Source: Enoplolaimus lenunculus (lineage: Eukaryota; Nematoda; Enoplea; Enoplida; Thoracostomopsidae). Taken from it: 64,000 nucleotides of DNA. Location of the stretch: positions 86,562 to 150,561 of the forward strand of contig JASANG010000513.1 in assembly GCA_030248215.1 (NCBI GenBank). Direction: 5' to 3'. Every line of letters begins with the position of its first letter. Position 1 is the stretch's first letter. Shown here one piece after another: positions 55,702 through 64,000 of this stretch. Made by a program: the position numbers and the translations under genes. The notes under the pieces are model-generated. The model had not been told where the DNA came from, made no database searches, and was given only the letters and a program-made list of their open reading frames with translations.

Positions 55702-57021
55702 ATGAAACGTAAACTTAACACAACTGAGCAATGTAATATTTTCAAGAATGAATTGGATCTGTTCTCAGACAAACTCGTTCAAAATGCAATCGTCGACAGT
55801 ACATGGGTTGATATACGACCCAGCAATACCTTAAATGACTCAACGGCAATAAATTTTTTTGTCCCTGGAAATGATGAGGAGTTTCTAGACCCAGTGTTTT
55901 ACTTGAAAATAAGTGCACGAGTTATAATGTCAAATGGTAAACCGCTAGGTTCGGATTCGGAAGTAGCTTTGGTTAATTTGTTCGGGCAGGCAATGTTCAA
56001 AAGGATTGATGTTAAACTGCAAGATAAAATAATTTCGACGTCTTCCGATAACTATCCATACAGGGCGTTCATTGAGCGTTTGTTAAACTTTGGTTATGAA
56101 GCAAAACAAAACCAGTTAGCTGCTGAATTGTACTATAAAGATACAGCCGGTGCGGTGGACCCGTTGGATGTCAAACAAAATCATGGTTACGAAAGGACGC
56201 ACATTTTGATTTCCTCGAGCAAAAAATTTGTATCGTTTATACGCCTGTCTACAGATTTGGCAACACAGCCCAGGCTACTTCCAAATGGCATAGATATGAG
56301 CATAGCCATGCACCAAACGCCAAACAACTTTCGACTAATGTTTGCAGCAACAACCGCAGAACCGATAATCGAGTTTTCTGACGTGACATTATTCGTACGC
56401 AGGATAAAGTTGTCTCCAACTGCTGCAACAACTATTGCACGTCAGCTGCGCGTAGAGCCAGCAAAATATTTCATTTCTCGTGTTGTTGTCAAAGAATTTC
56501 AAATATCAGCTGGGCGAACTCTTATTAACCGCGAAAATTTATCACGAGGACCGTTGCCTCGTTCGGTAATCGTTGGTATGGTTGAAAGTGATGCGTTAAC
56601 TGGTTCAAGCTTAAAATCCCCATTTAATTTCGTTTCAAAGCGGGTCAATTTTATCTGCTTGTACAGAGAGAGTGAAATGATACCAACGGTTCCATTCACC
56701 CCACGATGGGAAGAACATGATGCCGTACGTGAATATCTAAGCTTGCTCAGTGTAGCTGGAAATTTAACTGCCGATTTTGATAACGGAATTTTCTACCTAG
56801 AATATCTGAGAGGTGGCTATGTACTATATGGTTTCGACTTAACTCCAGATGAATCGTGCACAGCTATACACACTGCACCACCAAAACATGGTGAACTTAC
56901 ACTGAAAATGCAATTTAACGTAAAAGACGTTGACCAGTCGTGTACTATTATTGTGTATATGGTATATGACAATTGTGTATATATTGATAATAACCGAAAC
57001 GTTATTACAGACTTTGCTTAA
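55702..57021 (+). CDS. Polinton major capsid protein (double jelly-roll)
   Basis: 439 aa. The opening DSTWVDIRPSNTLNDSTAIN followed by FFVPGNDEEFLDP is the conserved start of Polinton major capsid proteins. The length fits the family. The gene sits between the core-like protein and the protease, as in other Polintons. Confidence 0.9.
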   Translation: MKRKLNTTEQCNIFKNELDLFSDKLVQNAIVDSTWVDIRPSNTLNDSTAINFFVPGNDEEFLDPVFYLKISARVIMSNGKPLGSDSEVALVNLFGQAMFKRIDVKLQDKIISTSSDNYPYRAFIERLLNFGYEAKQNQLAAELYYKDTAGAVDPLDVKQNHGYERTHILISSSKKFVSFIRLSTDLATQPRLLPNGIDMSIAMHQTPNNFRLMFAATTAEPIIEFSDVTLFVRRIKLSPTAATTIARQLRVEPAKYFISRVVVKEFQISAGRTLINRENLSRGPLPRSVIVGMVESDALTGSSLKSPFNFVSKRVNFICLYRESEMIPTVPFTPRWEEHDAVREYLSLLSVAGNLTADFDNGIFYLEYLRGGYVLYGFDLTPDESCTAIHTAPPKHGELTLKMQFNVKDVDQSCTIIVYMVYDNCVYIDNNRNVITDFA

Positions 57022-57029
57022 GTGATAAC

Positions 57030-57578
57030 GTGATGAACACCTCACAGCTGCTCAACGCGCTCAGGTTTGATTGTTGTACGTCAAAATATGTTATTGGAGT
57101 TTTCGCTGCTGATCAAATACCTTTTCGAATCTTGCAATTGCCGGCGTTATGTGTCGTGAACACGGACAATGCGAGTGAGCCAGGAAAACATTGGCTATTA
57201 CTTTGGTTCAGCAGTGACAATACCGTTGAATTTTTTGATTCTTTTGGGCTTAGCATATATATCTATAACAGTCAGTTAAATAAATTTCTAACGCAATTTC
57301 AAAACGTTTGTGCAATGAGTTGCCGTCAACTGCAATCTTTAGATTCTGACACTTGCGGACATTGGTGTCTTTATGTTGCATATTTTATTGTTCGCGGTGT
57401 ATACAACTGTCTGGATATTTTTCGGGCAAATGAGAGAAAAATAAATGATCACATTGTTAAACGCTTTGTTTGGCAACATTTTAAACCAAGATATGGAACG
57501 ACGAACACTATAAATTGCCAGACATGCAGCCGCGGAATATTAGTCGTATACGATGGAAGCAAGTGGAAGCACTTTTGA
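57030..57578 (+). CDS. Polinton cysteine protease (adenovirus/Ulp1 type)
   Basis: 182 aa with the catalytic-site neighbourhoods GKHWLLLWF, VEFFDSFGLS and SDTCGHWCLYVAYF in the order His, acidic, Cys typical of the adenain family. It would mature virion proteins. The 3' end overlaps the ATPase start by 26 bp. Confidence 0.9.
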   Translation: MMNTSQLLNALRFDCCTSKYVIGVFAADQIPFRILQLPALCVVNTDNASEPGKHWLLLWFSSDNTVEFFDSFGLSIYIYNSQLNKFLTQFQNVCAMSCRQLQSLDSDTCGHWCLYVAYFIVRGVYNCLDIFRANERKINDHIVKRFVWQHFKPRYGTTNTINCQTCSRGILVVYDGSKWKHF

Positions 57579-58242
57579 ATTTGATGATTGCTTAAAATTT
57601 CCTAGTTCATTAATCGTCATGGGAGCATGTGGAAGTGGTAAGACAGCGTGGATTTTAAAGCTGTTAAAACATCTGGGACAGATGTTTGACAAACGTGTGC
57701 ATGTTGTGTTACTTTGCTATGGCGTCTACCAAGATGCTTATGCAAAGGTGCAGCATGTCGAACGCAATAACACTGCACTTATTCGAATTGCAGAAGGTTG
57801 TAACGAACGCATATTACAAGAACATAATATTTTAAATCCAAACATAAATACAATTCTTATTCTTGATGATTTGCATGCTGAACTTGCTAATAATGTCATG
57901 TTGGGAAAATTATTTTGCAAATTTAGCCACCATCTCAACACAACAGTTGTATTTGTTACACAAAATTTGTATCACAAGGGTACGCAAATGCGTGATGTAA
58001 TATCTAATGCCCACTATTTCGTGTGCTTAGCGCAACCACGAGACAAAACAGCAATTGCAGTGCTTGCCCGTCAGATGTATCCGAACAACAGCAAGTTTTT
58101 AGTTTCAGCTTACGAACAGGCGACATCAACCAAATGGGGTTATTTGTTTATTGACGCCCATCCAGAAACTCCACAAGAACTAAGGCTACGCACGGGAGTA
58201 TTTCCAGATGAAATTACAAACGTTTTTGTTCCAACTATTTAG
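57553..58242 (+). CDS. Polinton packaging ATPase (FtsK/HerA/A32-like)
   Basis: 229 aa. Walker A is GACGSGKTAWI and Walker B ILILDDLHAEL, followed by a VVFVTQNLYHKGTQMRD sensor-type segment. This is the standard genome-packaging ATPase of the element. Confidence 0.92.
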   Translation: MEASGSTFEFDDCLKFPSSLIVMGACGSGKTAWILKLLKHLGQMFDKRVHVVLLCYGVYQDAYAKVQHVERNNTALIRIAEGCNERILQEHNILNPNINTILILDDLHAELANNVMLGKLFCKFSHHLNTTVVFVTQNLYHKGTQMRDVISNAHYFVCLAQPRDKTAIAVLARQMYPNNSKFLVSAYEQATSTKWGYLFIDAHPETPQELRLRTGVFPDEITNVFVPTI

Positions 58243-58248
58243 CTTTAC

Positions 58249-58258
58249 ATATAAAAGG
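58249..58258 (+). promoter_or_regulatory. TATA box after the ATPase gene
   Basis: ATATAAAAGG, 7 bp after the ATPase stop codon and 61 bp before the next ORF (58319). Confidence 0.6.
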
Positions 58259-58318
58259 TTGATAATCTTTGCATAATTGATGTAACAACTTGTATTTTCT
58301 CTAATTAAGCTTAGTTTA

Positions 58319-58567
58319 TTGATGAAACGTTTAAAACGAAATTTACAGTATCTGTTTGTTTTATGTTTTGGAAAGCCACAGGTGAGAAAAGTCATTCTAA
58401 ATCATTCCAGCAATGACGTCACACTAGCTGTCTGTGAATGCATATTTAACATACTTCGTGGCGTTCCACAATTAAGTGTTGCTGAAAAACAACGACTAAT
58501 GCCTTACCGTAAAGTTTGTCGAAAACTTATACATCCACAGACTTCAATTCGTTGCAGAAAAAACTGA
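58319..58567 (+). CDS. Small conserved Polinton ORF
   Basis: 82 aa, basic, with VCECIFNILRGVPQLSVAEK resembling a short protein often found with Polintons and related elements (pattern: CEC..N.L.G...L....K..L). Function unknown. Confidence 0.55.
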   Translation: MMKRLKRNLQYLFVLCFGKPQVRKVILNHSSNDVTLAVCECIFNILRGVPQLSVAEKQRLMPYRKVCRKLIHPQTSIRCRKN

Positions 58568-58627
58568 TTCTTCAAGCCGGTGGATCTATTTTACCTTTAA
58601 TTCTGAGACCAATCTTTTGCGCAATAA

Positions 58628-59434
58628 ATGGCCGCGAAAAGACTAACTTTGCTGCCAACGGAGTTTCTGGAAACCCTGCAACGTGAACACAAACTGAAAT
58701 TGTCTCCAGAAACTAGTGTTACAATGCAACTTGACAAGGATATGGAAGCAATTCTAAAAAGCACGCACTTACCAGAAGACACAAAAATCGATATGTACAA
58801 TAAAGCACTCCAGCGGTATCTTCAAATAAAATACCCCAACAGCAAAGGTTGCGAACAGTCGGTGCCAACTGAACAAACTGTTGAAACGCAGTCCCCAAAA
58901 GAAAATGTCGGTAAAAAGGCTGACGATGAAATTTTAGCAATCATTCCGCAGCGGTATCTGGAGCGTGCGCGCTTAATTTTAAATACTATTTCGAATTCAA
59001 GCTTAGCAGACATTTCGTGGGATACGGATGGGATGGTAACAATTGCAGGAATGCCAATCAAAGGTTCACACATTGCAGACCTTATTACCCATACTATGAA
59101 ATCGAAAGCATCAAAACATAAACCAGTCGGTTACGACAAATTTCTTTGGGCAATGTCTAAAGTTCCTGTTGCAACCTCATGGATTCCCAACATTAAAACT
59201 CGCCAACACATTGACAGACTTCGTCAGTTTAGAGAAAAAAACGTGAGTTCTGAATCACACAACAGTTATTACACTAACAGTGACGAAGAAGTTTCTGTAT
59301 CAGACCTAGAAAAAGCGGGTGCTGGATCTAACAACGTCGTGTCTGAAAAAAACGAGGTGCAAAAAAAGCGTGATACAACGAGCCAGATTGGCGAAAGTTT
59401 AAAAAATTGGGCACCTCTTCCTATAAAACACTAG
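58628..59434 (+). CDS. Conserved Polinton protein of unknown function
   Basis: 268 aa. The N-terminal part contains LPEDTKIDMYNKALQRYLQI, a motif seen in a protein of unknown function common to animal Polintons, followed by a segment (WDTDGMVTIAGMPIKGSHIA) also conserved in that group. The C-terminal part is acidic and low in complexity. It lies between the ATPase side and the polymerase. Confidence 0.6.
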   Translation: MAAKRLTLLPTEFLETLQREHKLKLSPETSVTMQLDKDMEAILKSTHLPEDTKIDMYNKALQRYLQIKYPNSKGCEQSVPTEQTVETQSPKENVGKKADDEILAIIPQRYLERARLILNTISNSSLADISWDTDGMVTIAGMPIKGSHIADLITHTMKSKASKHKPVGYDKFLWAMSKVPVATSWIPNIKTRQHIDRLRQFREKNVSSESHNSYYTNSDEEVSVSDLEKAGAGSNNVVSEKNEVQKKRDTTSQIGESLKNWAPLPIKH

Positions 59435-59674
59435 GTTTTGTGGGTTTTTTGTTTACTTTTGCCAATTCTATTTTTATGTGCAATCAATTCACGGCACAAA
59501 ATGTGACCTCAAAAAAGAAATAATGGGCTGGATCTAGAAAAAACGTGTCGACACAAGGAACCGGAATCGCGACAGTTAAAATTTTTTTGAACACTTCTTC
59601 TTGCAATAAACTTGTTTTGCTGGGTTTTAATATTTAGTTTTGCCATTTTTATTCTTTATGTGGAATAAAAACAC

Positions 59675-59685
59675 GATATAAAAGG
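59675..59685 (+). promoter_or_regulatory. TATA box of the polymerase gene
   Basis: GATATAAAAGG. An ATG lies only 4 bp downstream (59689), where transcription cannot yet have begun from this box, so the next in-frame ATG (59719, MEVQQVDAPL) is the more likely start. Confidence 0.6.
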
Positions 59686-59688
59686 TGG

Positions 59689-62600
59689 ATGCAGGAAAGA
59701 AATAATTATTTTAAAGAAATGGAAGTGCAGCAAGTTGATGCTCCACTTGCAGGTTATTTAAAACGATTTACGATTATAAGCTCTGACAATTTGCAGTATC
59801 AGGATATTAATGTTTATTGTGACAGCGTAAAACAACAATTAATCGTTTTATGTACCGAGTTAATAGACAACCTAACAGCATATAAACTTCATTTAAGAAT
59901 ACGCGTTAGATTTGTAAAAGCCAGCGATAACGACACATTTATAGACGCGTACATGAGCAATCGCCAATGCATTTTTTTAAGAACAACAAATGTGTCTCAG
60001 CAGTTAGATTCAATACTTTCCGAAATCGTGCAAAAAGTTGAAGAGTTCTGTTCAAGTGGCTCTAATTGGGTTGTTGATACAATTTACTCAACCGACGTGC
60101 ACGTGGCGCGTTATCAACCAGTTGTAGCATCTACATACATGACACTTCCTCCGCGTCTTCGTCGCAAAAAATGTATTGTGAATGTTAAAAATAATGATAA
60201 CAAATGTTTTCAATGGGCAACCTTGGCAGCCTTACACCCTGTCGCTGTGCATCCCGAGAGAATATCACACTACGGCCAGTTCATCAATTTTTATACGTTC
60301 AACAGCTTTACATTTCCATTCTCGCTTGAAGACATTCCGGAATTTGAGCAACAAAACGGTTTAAGCATAAATGTTTACGGATATCATGATGAAGACTATA
60401 TATTTCCTCTGTACATTTCTCCAACGCGACAGGATGTAGCTTGGCAGGAACCAGTCACGCTACTTATGATTGAAAATAAAGAAAAGACAAACGCTCATTT
60501 TTGTTGGATTAAAAGGTTTGATGCATTATTGTACAATCAGCGCAAACACAAGAACCGAAAATATTTCTGTACTCGCTGTCTGTTTCCGTTTTACTCACCG
60601 GAAAAACTTTTCTGCCACCAAAAACGTTGTCAAGTTAGCAATGGAACGATTATTGAAATGCCTCATTCTGATAATTTCAATCTCACGTTCACTCAAGCTG
60701 CCAAAATGCTACGTCAACCAGTTGTCTATTACGCAGATTTTGAGTGCGTTTTAAAAACAATTCATGGTTGTTCCCCTTGTTTACAGCGATCTTTTACAAC
60801 AAAACTAGCAGAACACGTCCCATGCAGATTCAGTGCTATTCAGCTAATTCAATGCTGTGATCCATCTTTACGCAAACTTACAGTACCACGCGTTTGTCAA
60901 AGCAAACATGCGGTTGAACAGTTTCTGGACTATATCGTGAACTCCGCTGTGGAATACCAACGCAATTATATTATGTATCTCAGGCCTATGCTCAGTCTGT
61001 CAAAACATGATTGGAACGTTTTCTTTTCTCATGCAGCATGCACAGTATGCTTGAAACCGTTTATACCGTGTGCTGAATGTGTTAGTGTTCCCAGACGCCG
61101 GTGGTGCAGGCAGTGCCGACGGCAAATTGTTCGTGATCACTGTAAAATTTGTGGAAAGTTTCGAGGCCCTGCTCATACATTGTGCAATATACAGTATCGA
61201 ATAAGCAAAAATGTATGCGTATTCATACATAATTTAAAAAACTACGACGCACATCTAATTATGCAACAAATTGCAAAAGTTGCTACGGAGCAGGACATGC
61301 AGCTAGAGTGTGTAGCGAAAACTGTTGAGAAGTACATCATGTTTGCGATAATTGTCCCAGCTACGGAAGAAATAAAGTATACATGGAAGATCAAGTTCCT
61401 TGATAGCTTTCAGTTTTTGCCTAACTCGCTTGACTGTTTAGTTGAAAATTTGCGAAGTGACGGATCGCGACATTTTGCAACAGTAAATCACTTTTTTCCA
61501 AACGCTAGCGATCAAAACTTACTTCTCCGAAAAGGGGTTTACCCTTACGAGTATGTGGACTCTTTTGAAAAATTTATAGAAACTAGACTTCCTTCAATTG
61601 ACAAGTTTTACAGTTCAATAAAAGTGAAAAATATTTCAAAGGAGGATTATAATCATGCGTTAAACATGTGGGATCATTTCAGCTGCGAAAATCTTGGTGA
61701 CTATCATGACTTGTATTTACTAACTGATACATTGCTTTTATGCGACGTATTTGAAAATTTTCGCCAATTTTCACTTGAGAACTATTGCTTAGATCCTGCG
61801 CATTACTTAACCTTGCCCTCATTAGGTTGGGCTGCTTGCTTACGGTGTTCTCCTTACACCTTACAACTGTTAACAGACCCAGATATGTACACGTTTTTCG
61901 AGTCAGGTATGCGCGGTGGTGTTTCATGCATCATGACTAGACATGCCAAGGCAAACAACAACTTGTTGGAACACTACGATCCGGGAATTTCATCAAATTA
62001 TATTGTTAGCTTCGATGCCAATAACTTATACGGATTTTGTATGAGCCAAAAAATGCCAATTTCTGATTTCCATTGGTTGCAAGATGACGAATTACGGGAA
62101 ATAGATGTTCTCAAAATTCCCGATGATTCTGATCATGGTTATGTTCTTGATGTCGACTTAGAATACCCTGCAGAACTGCACGACTACCACAATGATTATC
62201 CATTAGCGCCGGAGCAATTTAAAATCACGCAAGATATGTTGTCACCTTATAGCTTTAATTTGATGCAGAAACTAGGAATGCGCACCGCACCACAAGTTAA
62301 ACTAACGCCTACGTTATTTAACAAATATTCGTATGTGGTTCATTATCTGAATCTTAAACTATACCTTTCACTTGGTATGAAAATAATTAAAGTCAACCGT
62401 GTACTACGCTTTTACCAAGCACCATGGATGAAACCGTACATTGAGTTCAACACTGAGCAAAGGAAGCTGGCGAAAAACAATTTTCAAAAACACTTGTTTA
62501 AACTGTTGAACAACTCAGTTTTTGGTAAAAGCATGGAAAATGTGCGCAACTATGTTGACGTACGACTGGTGACTAGCGTTGAAAAATTCCGCAAATTGTC

Positions 62601-63300
62601 ATCTAGTCCGCGGTACGACCGATGTGAAGTTTTTAATGACGATCTGGTTGCAGTAATGTTAAACAGAACCCGCATACTCTTGAACAAACCAATCTATGTT
62701 GGTTTCAGTGTTTTAGAACTTTCAAAACGTGTCATGTACGACTTCCACTACAACGTGATGCCTATGATTTTTTCAAACCGCCGCCTACTATATACCGATA
62801 CCGATTCCCTCACTTATGTCATCAAAACGGAGCATTTGTACCATGAACTTAAGCGCCATAGTGAATTATTTGACTTCAGCGATTACCCAGTAGATCATTT
62901 TTTGTACGATGTTACCAACAAAAAAGTTATGGGAAAGTTCAAGGATGAAACTAATGGAAAACCGATTGCTGAATTTGTTGGTTTGCGCTCTAAAATGTAC
63001 AGTATTTTATGCGAGGAACACTCAAAGAAAAAAGCGAAAGGCATCAGTAAGGGTGTAGTCAAACACAAAATTTTACATGACGACTACGTAAAGACTCTGC
63101 AGTGCGGCACCTTAAGTCGGCACGTTATGGTAACAATTAAAAGCGAACGTCACAAAATATTCTCAGTAGAACAGTCAAAAATTAGTTTAAGCGCCTACGA
63201 CGATAAGCGATACATTAAAAACGACGGCGTGCATACTCTTGCCTACGGCTACGTTGGTTTAGAAAACGAATCTTTAAGGGATGGAAATGATCATTTTTAA
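59689..63300 (+). CDS. Protein-primed DNA polymerase B (pPolB) of the Polinton
   Basis: Up to 1203 aa. The exonuclease domain shows YYADFECVLK and HNLKNYDAHLIM; the palm shows VSFDANNLYGFCM, LLNNSVFGKSMENVRNY and LLYTDTDSLTY, the order of protein-primed family B polymerases. A Cys/His-rich segment (FCTRCLFPFY...HQKRC) and a second Cys cluster lie in the N-terminal half. It would copy the element from a protein primer. The likely start is 59719, set by the TATA box. Confidence 0.95.
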   Translation: MQERNNYFKEMEVQQVDAPLAGYLKRFTIISSDNLQYQDINVYCDSVKQQLIVLCTELIDNLTAYKLHLRIRVRFVKASDNDTFIDAYMSNRQCIFLRTTNVSQQLDSILSEIVQKVEEFCSSGSNWVVDTIYSTDVHVARYQPVVASTYMTLPPRLRRKKCIVNVKNNDNKCFQWATLAALHPVAVHPERISHYGQFINFYTFNSFTFPFSLEDIPEFEQQNGLSINVYGYHDEDYIFPLYISPTRQDVAWQEPVTLLMIENKEKTNAHFCWIKRFDALLYNQRKHKNRKYFCTRCLFPFYSPEKLFCHQKRCQVSNGTIIEMPHSDNFNLTFTQAAKMLRQPVVYYADFECVLKTIHGCSPCLQRSFTTKLAEHVPCRFSAIQLIQCCDPSLRKLTVPRVCQSKHAVEQFLDYIVNSAVEYQRNYIMYLRPMLSLSKHDWNVFFSHAACTVCLKPFIPCAECVSVPRRRWCRQCRRQIVRDHCKICGKFRGPAHTLCNIQYRISKNVCVFIHNLKNYDAHLIMQQIAKVATEQDMQLECVAKTVEKYIMFAIIVPATEEIKYTWKIKFLDSFQFLPNSLDCLVENLRSDGSRHFATVNHFFPNASDQNLLLRKGVYPYEYVDSFEKFIETRLPSIDKFYSSIKVKNISKEDYNHALNMWDHFSCENLGDYHDLYLLTDTLLLCDVFENFRQFSLENYCLDPAHYLTLPSLGWAACLRCSPYTLQLLTDPDMYTFFESGMRGGVSCIMTRHAKANNNLLEHYDPGISSNYIVSFDANNLYGFCMSQKMPISDFHWLQDDELREIDVLKIPDDSDHGYVLDVDLEYPAELHDYHNDYPLAPEQFKITQDMLSPYSFNLMQKLGMRTAPQVKLTPTLFNKYSYVVHYLNLKLYLSLGMKIIKVNRVLRFYQAPWMKPYIEFNTEQRKLAKNNFQKHLFKLLNNSVFGKSMENVRNYVDVRLVTSVEKFRKLSSSPRYDRCEVFNDDLVAVMLNRTRILLNKPIYVGFSVLELSKRVMYDFHYNVMPMIFSNRRLLYTDTDSLTYVIKTEHLYHELKRHSELFDFSDYPVDHFLYDVTNKKVMGKFKDETNGKPIAEFVGLRSKMYSILCEEHSKKKAKGISKGVVKHKILHDDYVKTLQCGTLSRHVMVTIKSERHKIFSVEQSKISLSAYDDKRYIKNDGVHTLAYGYVGLENESLRDGNDHF

Positions 63301-63448
63301 TCTAAATGTAAGTAGGTTTCTCATTTTATTGAGCTGCGGAAGTTATTTAGGCTTTCAGTTATAATCCATGAATTTCAAGTTTATTACAACACAACAATTT
63401 CAGTCCAGCACAGCTGCAACATATAACAATGATACAAACAAGCATCTC

Positions 63449-63865
63449 TTACTCCAGAAACATTGACTCTAATGCATCGCAATGTATGTAAATTAAAGAT
63501 ATTTCATTTCTTATAGTACGTTTTTGGTTCACAGGAAGATTGCGTGAATCCCGGTTAAATTGTCGAAGTGCATCTCTAATGTCATCAATCTCTTCAATGC
63601 GCTGCCTTTCCGGAATGCCAAGTCGATTTCGTATGTCAGTCTCTGTTTGCCTTAACGTGCGCAATTCGTTCAAAGCAGTCTGCGCTGCTGACAGTTTTGC
63701 GCTGTCACGACTAAGCTTGGTTTCACCTTGGAAACTCGCGTTGCCGATGGTAAGCTTGTACTTGTGATGAGCAGGATCATTTGTTTGCAGTTTCTCGTAA
63801 GTGAAAGGGAATGATTCTCTCGTGATGCTTTGAATCAACTGATTGAGCTGTGTTTGAGTGTTCAT
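63449..63865 (-). CDS. dsRNA-binding-domain protein on the opposite strand
   Basis: 138 aa. The N-terminal ~70 residues follow the dsRBD pattern: FPFTYEKLQTNDPAHHKYKL, then FQGETKLSRDSAKLSAAQTA with the Lys/Ala-rich second helix. The C-terminal half is a charged helical tail. It converges with the polymerase gene (149 bp between stops). Short dsRBD proteins in viruses often hide dsRNA from RNAi or PKR; that role here is inference. It might instead be a host gene, but its neighbours are element genes. Confidence 0.75.
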   Translation of the reverse strand: MNTQTQLNQLIQSITRESFPFTYEKLQTNDPAHHKYKLTIGNASFQGETKLSRDSAKLSAAQTALNELRTLRQTETDIRNRLGIPERQRIEEIDDIRDALRQFNRDSRNLPVNQKRTIRNEISLIYIHCDALESMFLE

Positions 63866-63907
63866 AATCCTGCAATGCCTAAACTATGCTTTCGCACTCA
63901 CTTGACG

Positions 63908-64000
63908 TTAAAATATCACATCATCGATTTTGGGCACATCACTTTCTTTAGTTTTTCTAAGAGTAACATCATTTGGTTGCGTTTCAGTTTTCACTTCGAA
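63908..64000 (-). CDS. C-terminal end of another - strand gene, partial
   Basis: The last 30 codons, ending in TAA at 63908-63910, run off the window. They are Lys/Asp/Thr-rich (TLRKTKESDVPKIDDVIF) with no recognisable domain. It has the same orientation as the dsRBD gene, 42 bp upstream of it, so the two may form an opposite-strand unit. Confidence 0.5.
   Translation of the reverse strand, partial: FEVKTETQPNDVTLRKTKESDVPKIDDVIF

Larger units (their letters stand above)
51690..64000 (+). mobile_element. Polinton/Maverick element, right end outside the window
   Basis: At least 12.3 kb long, inserted in an ELP2 intron in the same orientation as the gene for its main gene set. Parts seen: NADAR-domain ORF, integrase, penton, basic core-like protein, major capsid protein, adenovirus-type protease, packaging ATPase, two small conserved ORFs, protein-primed DNA polymerase B, and on the other strand a dsRBD protein and the end of a further gene. 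The left edge is approximate: between the fold-back repeat and the first TATA box at 52041. Terminal repeats cannot be matched because only one end is present. The core frames are open, so what is visible looks whole and recent. Confidence 0.95.

Overview
The window is nuclear DNA of an invertebrate animal. Its genes have many short exons and GT-AG introns, it is AT-rich and full of short DNA transposons, and it carries several interstitial runs of TTAGGC, the telomere unit typical of nematodes. I infer a nematode or a close ecdysozoan; the window alone cannot give the species.

Four host genes can be read by splicing exons in phase. (1) A molybdenum cofactor sulfurase (MOCOS/maroon-like) gene on the + strand, 766-18890, 17 recognised exons, 5' end outside the window. 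(2) A secreted Reeler-domain protein with a Thr/Arg-rich tail on the - strand, 25030-19706, 3 exons, complete. (3) COP9 signalosome subunit 1 (CSN1/GPS1) on the + strand, 26790-35902, 14 exons, complete, 496 aa. (4) Elongator subunit 2 (ELP2, a WD40 protein) on the + strand from 40694; 18 exons (about 664 codons) are visible and the last ~160 codons are not.

The last ELP2 intron seen is occupied by a Polinton/Maverick element running from about 51.7 kb past the window end. In order it shows a NADAR-domain ORF, integrase, penton, a basic core-like protein, major capsid protein, adenovirus-type protease, packaging ATPase, two small conserved Polinton ORFs and protein-primed DNA polymerase B. 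On the opposite strand lie a double-stranded-RNA-binding protein and the tail of another gene. The core frames are open, so the insertion looks young; its right end is not visible.

Introns and spacers hold several TIR element families: CTGTAGTGACCCGAATAAGA with TA target sites; a family with arms of about 16-18 bp and TTAGGC-like arrays inside; hAT-like CAGGGTG elements with 8-bp target sites; a TAA-flanked Harbinger-like 944-bp element; a decayed mariner; perfect fold-backs; and CAGTCACAGACAGAA elements. There are also a 32-bp two-variant minisatellite and a 2.6-kb satellite between CSN1 and ELP2.

Most striking observations: the MOCOS gene keeps open, phase-matched exons and the PLP lysine but has lost the persulfide cysteine pair of the NifS-like domain and the cysteines of the MOSC domain, so it looks like a pseudoenzyme or a repurposed paralogue. 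The Polinton carries two unusual cargo genes (NADAR and dsRBD), both plausible counter-defence proteins.
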